A DNA stretch of 9,296 bases, taken from NCBI GenBank assembly GCA_946886325.1, contig CAMPIK010000070.1, positions 1 through 9,296 on the forward strand, given 5' to 3'. The DNA comes from an uncultured Shinella sp. Its GTDB lineage: Bacteria; Pseudomonadota; Alphaproteobacteria; Rhizobiales; Rhizobiaceae. The notes under the pieces are model-generated. The model did not search any database. It saw only the letters and a program-made list of their open reading frames with translations, and had not been told where the DNA came from. Both the position numbers and the translations under genes were made by a program. Below, in pieces: positions 7,232 through 9,296 of this stretch; within the stretch, counting starts at the first letter, position 1, and the number at the start of each line of letters is the position of its first letter.

Positions 7232-9296
7232 ATGATGAGCCAAGTCTCAGCCGCCGAACTCCTCACACCAGCGCTTCGATCGTCCGATCCGGAACAGCTC
7301 GCAACCGAGCTGCTCGAGCGCCTGAAATACCGCATCGGCAAGGATCCGCAGGTCGCCAAGCCGCACGACTGGCTGACGGCCGCGATCCTCGTCGCGCGTG
7401 ACCGGATTACCGACAAATGGATGGATTCGACGCGGCGCACCTACGCGCAGGGGTCGAAGCGGGTCTATTATCTCTCGCTCGAATTCCTTATCGGCCGCCT
7501 GATGCGCGACGCCATGACGAATATCGGCATCATGGACGAGATGCGCATCGCGCTCAGCTCGCTCGGCGTCGACATCGACATCATTTCGGAACTTGAGCCG
7601 GACGCGGCACTGGGCAATGGCGGCCTCGGGCGCCTCGCCGCCTGTTTCATCGAATCCATGGCGACGGTCGACGTGCCGGCCTATGGCTACGGCATCCGCT
7701 ATGTGCACGGCCTGTTTCGCCAGCAGATGGCCGATGGCTGGCAGGTCGAGCTTCCCGAATCCTGGCTCGCGCATGGCAATCCCTGGGAATTCGAGCGGCG
7801 CGAAAGCTCCTACGAGATCGGCTTCGGCGGCTCGGTCGAAACGATCAATGTCAGCGACGACAAGCAGCGCTTCGTCTGGAAGCCCGCCGAGCGCGTCATT
7901 GCGACCGCTTTCGATACGCCGGCCGTCGGCTGGCGCGCAAAGCGCGTCAATACGCTGCGTCTCTGGCAGGCCAACCCGATCGATCCGATCCTGCTCGAAG
8001 CCTTCAACGCCGGCGACCACATCGGCGCGCTGCGCGAGAGCAACAAGGCCGAAAGCCTGACCCGCGTTCTCTACCCGGCGGATGCGACGCCGGCCGGACA
8101 GGAGCTGCGCCTTCGCCAGGAATTTTTCTTCTCGTCCGCCTCGCTGCAGGACATCCTGCGCCGGCATCTTCAGCAATACCCGGATTTCACCTCGCTGCCG
8201 GATGCCGTGGCGATCCAGTTGAACGATACCCATCCGGCCGTATCGGTCGCGGAACTCGTTCGCCTGCTGATGGACGTGCATGGCCTGGAGTTCGCGTCCG
8301 CCTGGGACATTTCCCGGCGCACGTTTTCCTATACCAATCACACGCTTCTGCCCGAGGCCCTGGAAAGCTGGCCGGTGCCGCTCTTCGAGCGCCTGCTGCC
8401 GCGCCATATGCAGATCGTCTACGCGATCAATGCGAAAATCCTCATCGAGGCGCGCAAGGAAAAGGGCCTTGAGGACCAATCGATCCGCAATATCTCGCTG
8501 ATCGACGAGAGTGGCGATCGCCGCATCCGCATGGGCAACCTCGCCTTCGTCGGCTCGCACTCGATCAACGGTGTATCGGCGCTGCACACGGAGCTGATGA
8601 AGGAGACGGTGTTCTCCGATCTGCACCAGCTCTATCCGGAACGCATCAACAACAAGACGAACGGCATCACGCCGCGACGCTGGCTGATGCAATGCAACCC
8701 CGGCCTCTTCAGCCTGATCCGCGAAGCGATCGGCGACGCGTTTATCGATGACGCCGAAGCGCTGAAGGCGCTCGACGCGCACGCCGACAATTCGGCCTTC
8801 CAGGAGCGCTTTGCCGCGATCAAACGGGCAAACAAGATCCGCCTCGCCAATCTCGTGCAGAGCCGCATGGGCATCCGCCTCGATCCTTCGGCCATGTTCG
8901 ACATCCAGATCAAGCGCATCCACGAATACAAGCGCCAGCTTCTGAACATCATCGAGGCCGTCGCACTCTACGACCAGATCCGCTCGCATCCCGAACTCGA
9001 CTGGGTGCCGCGCGTCAAGCTCTTCGCCGGCAAGGCGGCGCCGAGCTATCACAATGCCAAGCTCATCATCAAACTGGCGAACGACGTCGCGAAGGTGATC
9101 AATAACGATCCGGCCGTGCGCGGGCTGCTGAAGGTCGTGTTCATCCCGAACTACAACGTCTCGCTCGCCGAGATCATGGTTCCGGCTGCCGATCTCTCCG
9201 AGCAGATCTCGACGGCGGGCATGGAAGCCTCCGGCACCGGCAACATGAAGTTCGCGCTGAACGGCGCGCTGACGATCGGCACGCTCGACGGCGCGA
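7232..9296 (+). CDS. glgP: Glycogen/starch/alpha-glucan phosphorylase (3' end outside window)
   Basis: The first 688 codons are visible and the frame is still open at the right edge; family members are about 800-840 residues, so some 130-150 are missing. The enzyme (GT35 family) cleaves terminal alpha-1,4 bonds of glycogen with phosphate to give glucose-1-phosphate, using pyridoxal phosphate, in the cytoplasm. Clear signatures are LGNGGLGRLAACF (127-139), the YGYGIRYVHGLF segment, NDTHP (331-335), TNHT with His370, NNKTNGITPRRWL, IKRIHEYKRQLLN, FAGKAAPSYHNAK, and the PLP site EASGTGNMKFALN with Lys673. The ATG at 7232 is followed by a second at 7235. The best Shine-Dalgarno (AGGGG, 7214-7218) is 13 bases upstream, rather far, and no upstream in-frame start exists nearby. 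The eukaryotic N-terminal phosphoserine regulatory segment is not evident. In rhizobia this gene often leads a glg operon (glgB, glgC, glgA), which would lie beyond the window. Confidence 0.95.
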   Translation, partial: MMSQVSAAELLTPALRSSDPEQLATELLERLKYRIGKDPQVAKPHDWLTAAILVARDRITDKWMDSTRRTYAQGSKRVYYLSLEFLIGRLMRDAMTNIGIMDEMRIALSSLGVDIDIISELEPDAALGNGGLGRLAACFIESMATVDVPAYGYGIRYVHGLFRQQMADGWQVELPESWLAHGNPWEFERRESSYEIGFGGSVETINVSDDKQRFVWKPAERVIATAFDTPAVGWRAKRVNTLRLWQANPIDPILLEAFNAGDHIGALRESNKAESLTRVLYPADATPAGQELRLRQEFFFSSASLQDILRRHLQQYPDFTSLPDAVAIQLNDTHPAVSVAELVRLLMDVHGLEFASAWDISRRTFSYTNHTLLPEALESWPVPLFERLLPRHMQIVYAINAKILIEARKEKGLEDQSIRNISLIDESGDRRIRMGNLAFVGSHSINGVSALHTELMKETVFSDLHQLYPERINNKTNGITPRRWLMQCNPGLFSLIREAIGDAFIDDAEALKALDAHADNSAFQERFAAIKRANKIRLANLVQSRMGIRLDPSAMFDIQIKRIHEYKRQLLNIIEAVALYDQIRSHPELDWVPRVKLFAGKAAPSYHNAKLIIKLANDVAKVINNDPAVRGLLKVVFIPNYNVSLAEIMVPAADLSEQISTAGMEASGTGNMKFALNGALTIGTLDGA

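Noticed and set aside
7247..9052. 601-codon open frame on the - strand
   Set aside because: It is fully antisense to the phosphorylase, which has every expected family signature on the + strand but runs off the window and so lacks a visible stop.

Overview
The window is GC-rich, densely coding, and all on the + strand. It looks like a piece of an alphaproteobacterial chromosome or large replicon, most likely Rhizobiales/Rhizobiaceae. The basis is the strong G/C bias at third codon positions, the protein flavour, and the gene content: an amidoligase/ATP-grasp/alpha-E/transglutaminase cluster, a TadG-type von Willebrand protein and a GlgP-type phosphorylase. Genus cannot be decided from the sequence alone.

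Region 1 (1-5643) is a tight three-gene operon. It holds the C-terminal part of a large DUF2126 protein (predicted glutamine-synthetase-fold amidoligase, cut by the left edge), a circularly permuted ATP-grasp protein fused to an alpha-E domain, and a stand-alone transglutaminase-like protein with an intact Cys-His-Asp triad. The two intergenic gaps are under 10 bases. This set matches a conserved neighbourhood predicted by comparative genomics to make and/or process an unknown peptide or peptide tag: two amide-bond-forming enzymes plus a papain-fold peptidase or transamidase. Its substrate and product are, to my knowledge, uncharacterised, so this is the most interesting system here. The Anbu proteasome-like peptidase that often accompanies these genes is not directly downstream.

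Region 2 (5644-7081) starts with a 157-base intergenic stretch carrying two inverted repeats. The second folds over the ribosome binding site of the next gene. That gene is an orphan TadE/TadG-like protein with an N-terminal membrane helix and a vWA domain with a complete MIDAS metal site. A strong intrinsic terminator closes it.

Region 3 (7082-9296) is a leader of about 150 bases with a candidate promoter and two LacI-family-like operator cores, followed by a glycogen (alpha-glucan) phosphorylase gene. The gene is open at the right edge of the window, with its first 688 codons visible, including the PLP-binding lysine. No stretch over 300 bases lacks a gene. No tRNA, rRNA, CRISPR array, insertion sequence or integration scar was seen. 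Several long open frames on the - strand and in other + frames are shadows of these genes.
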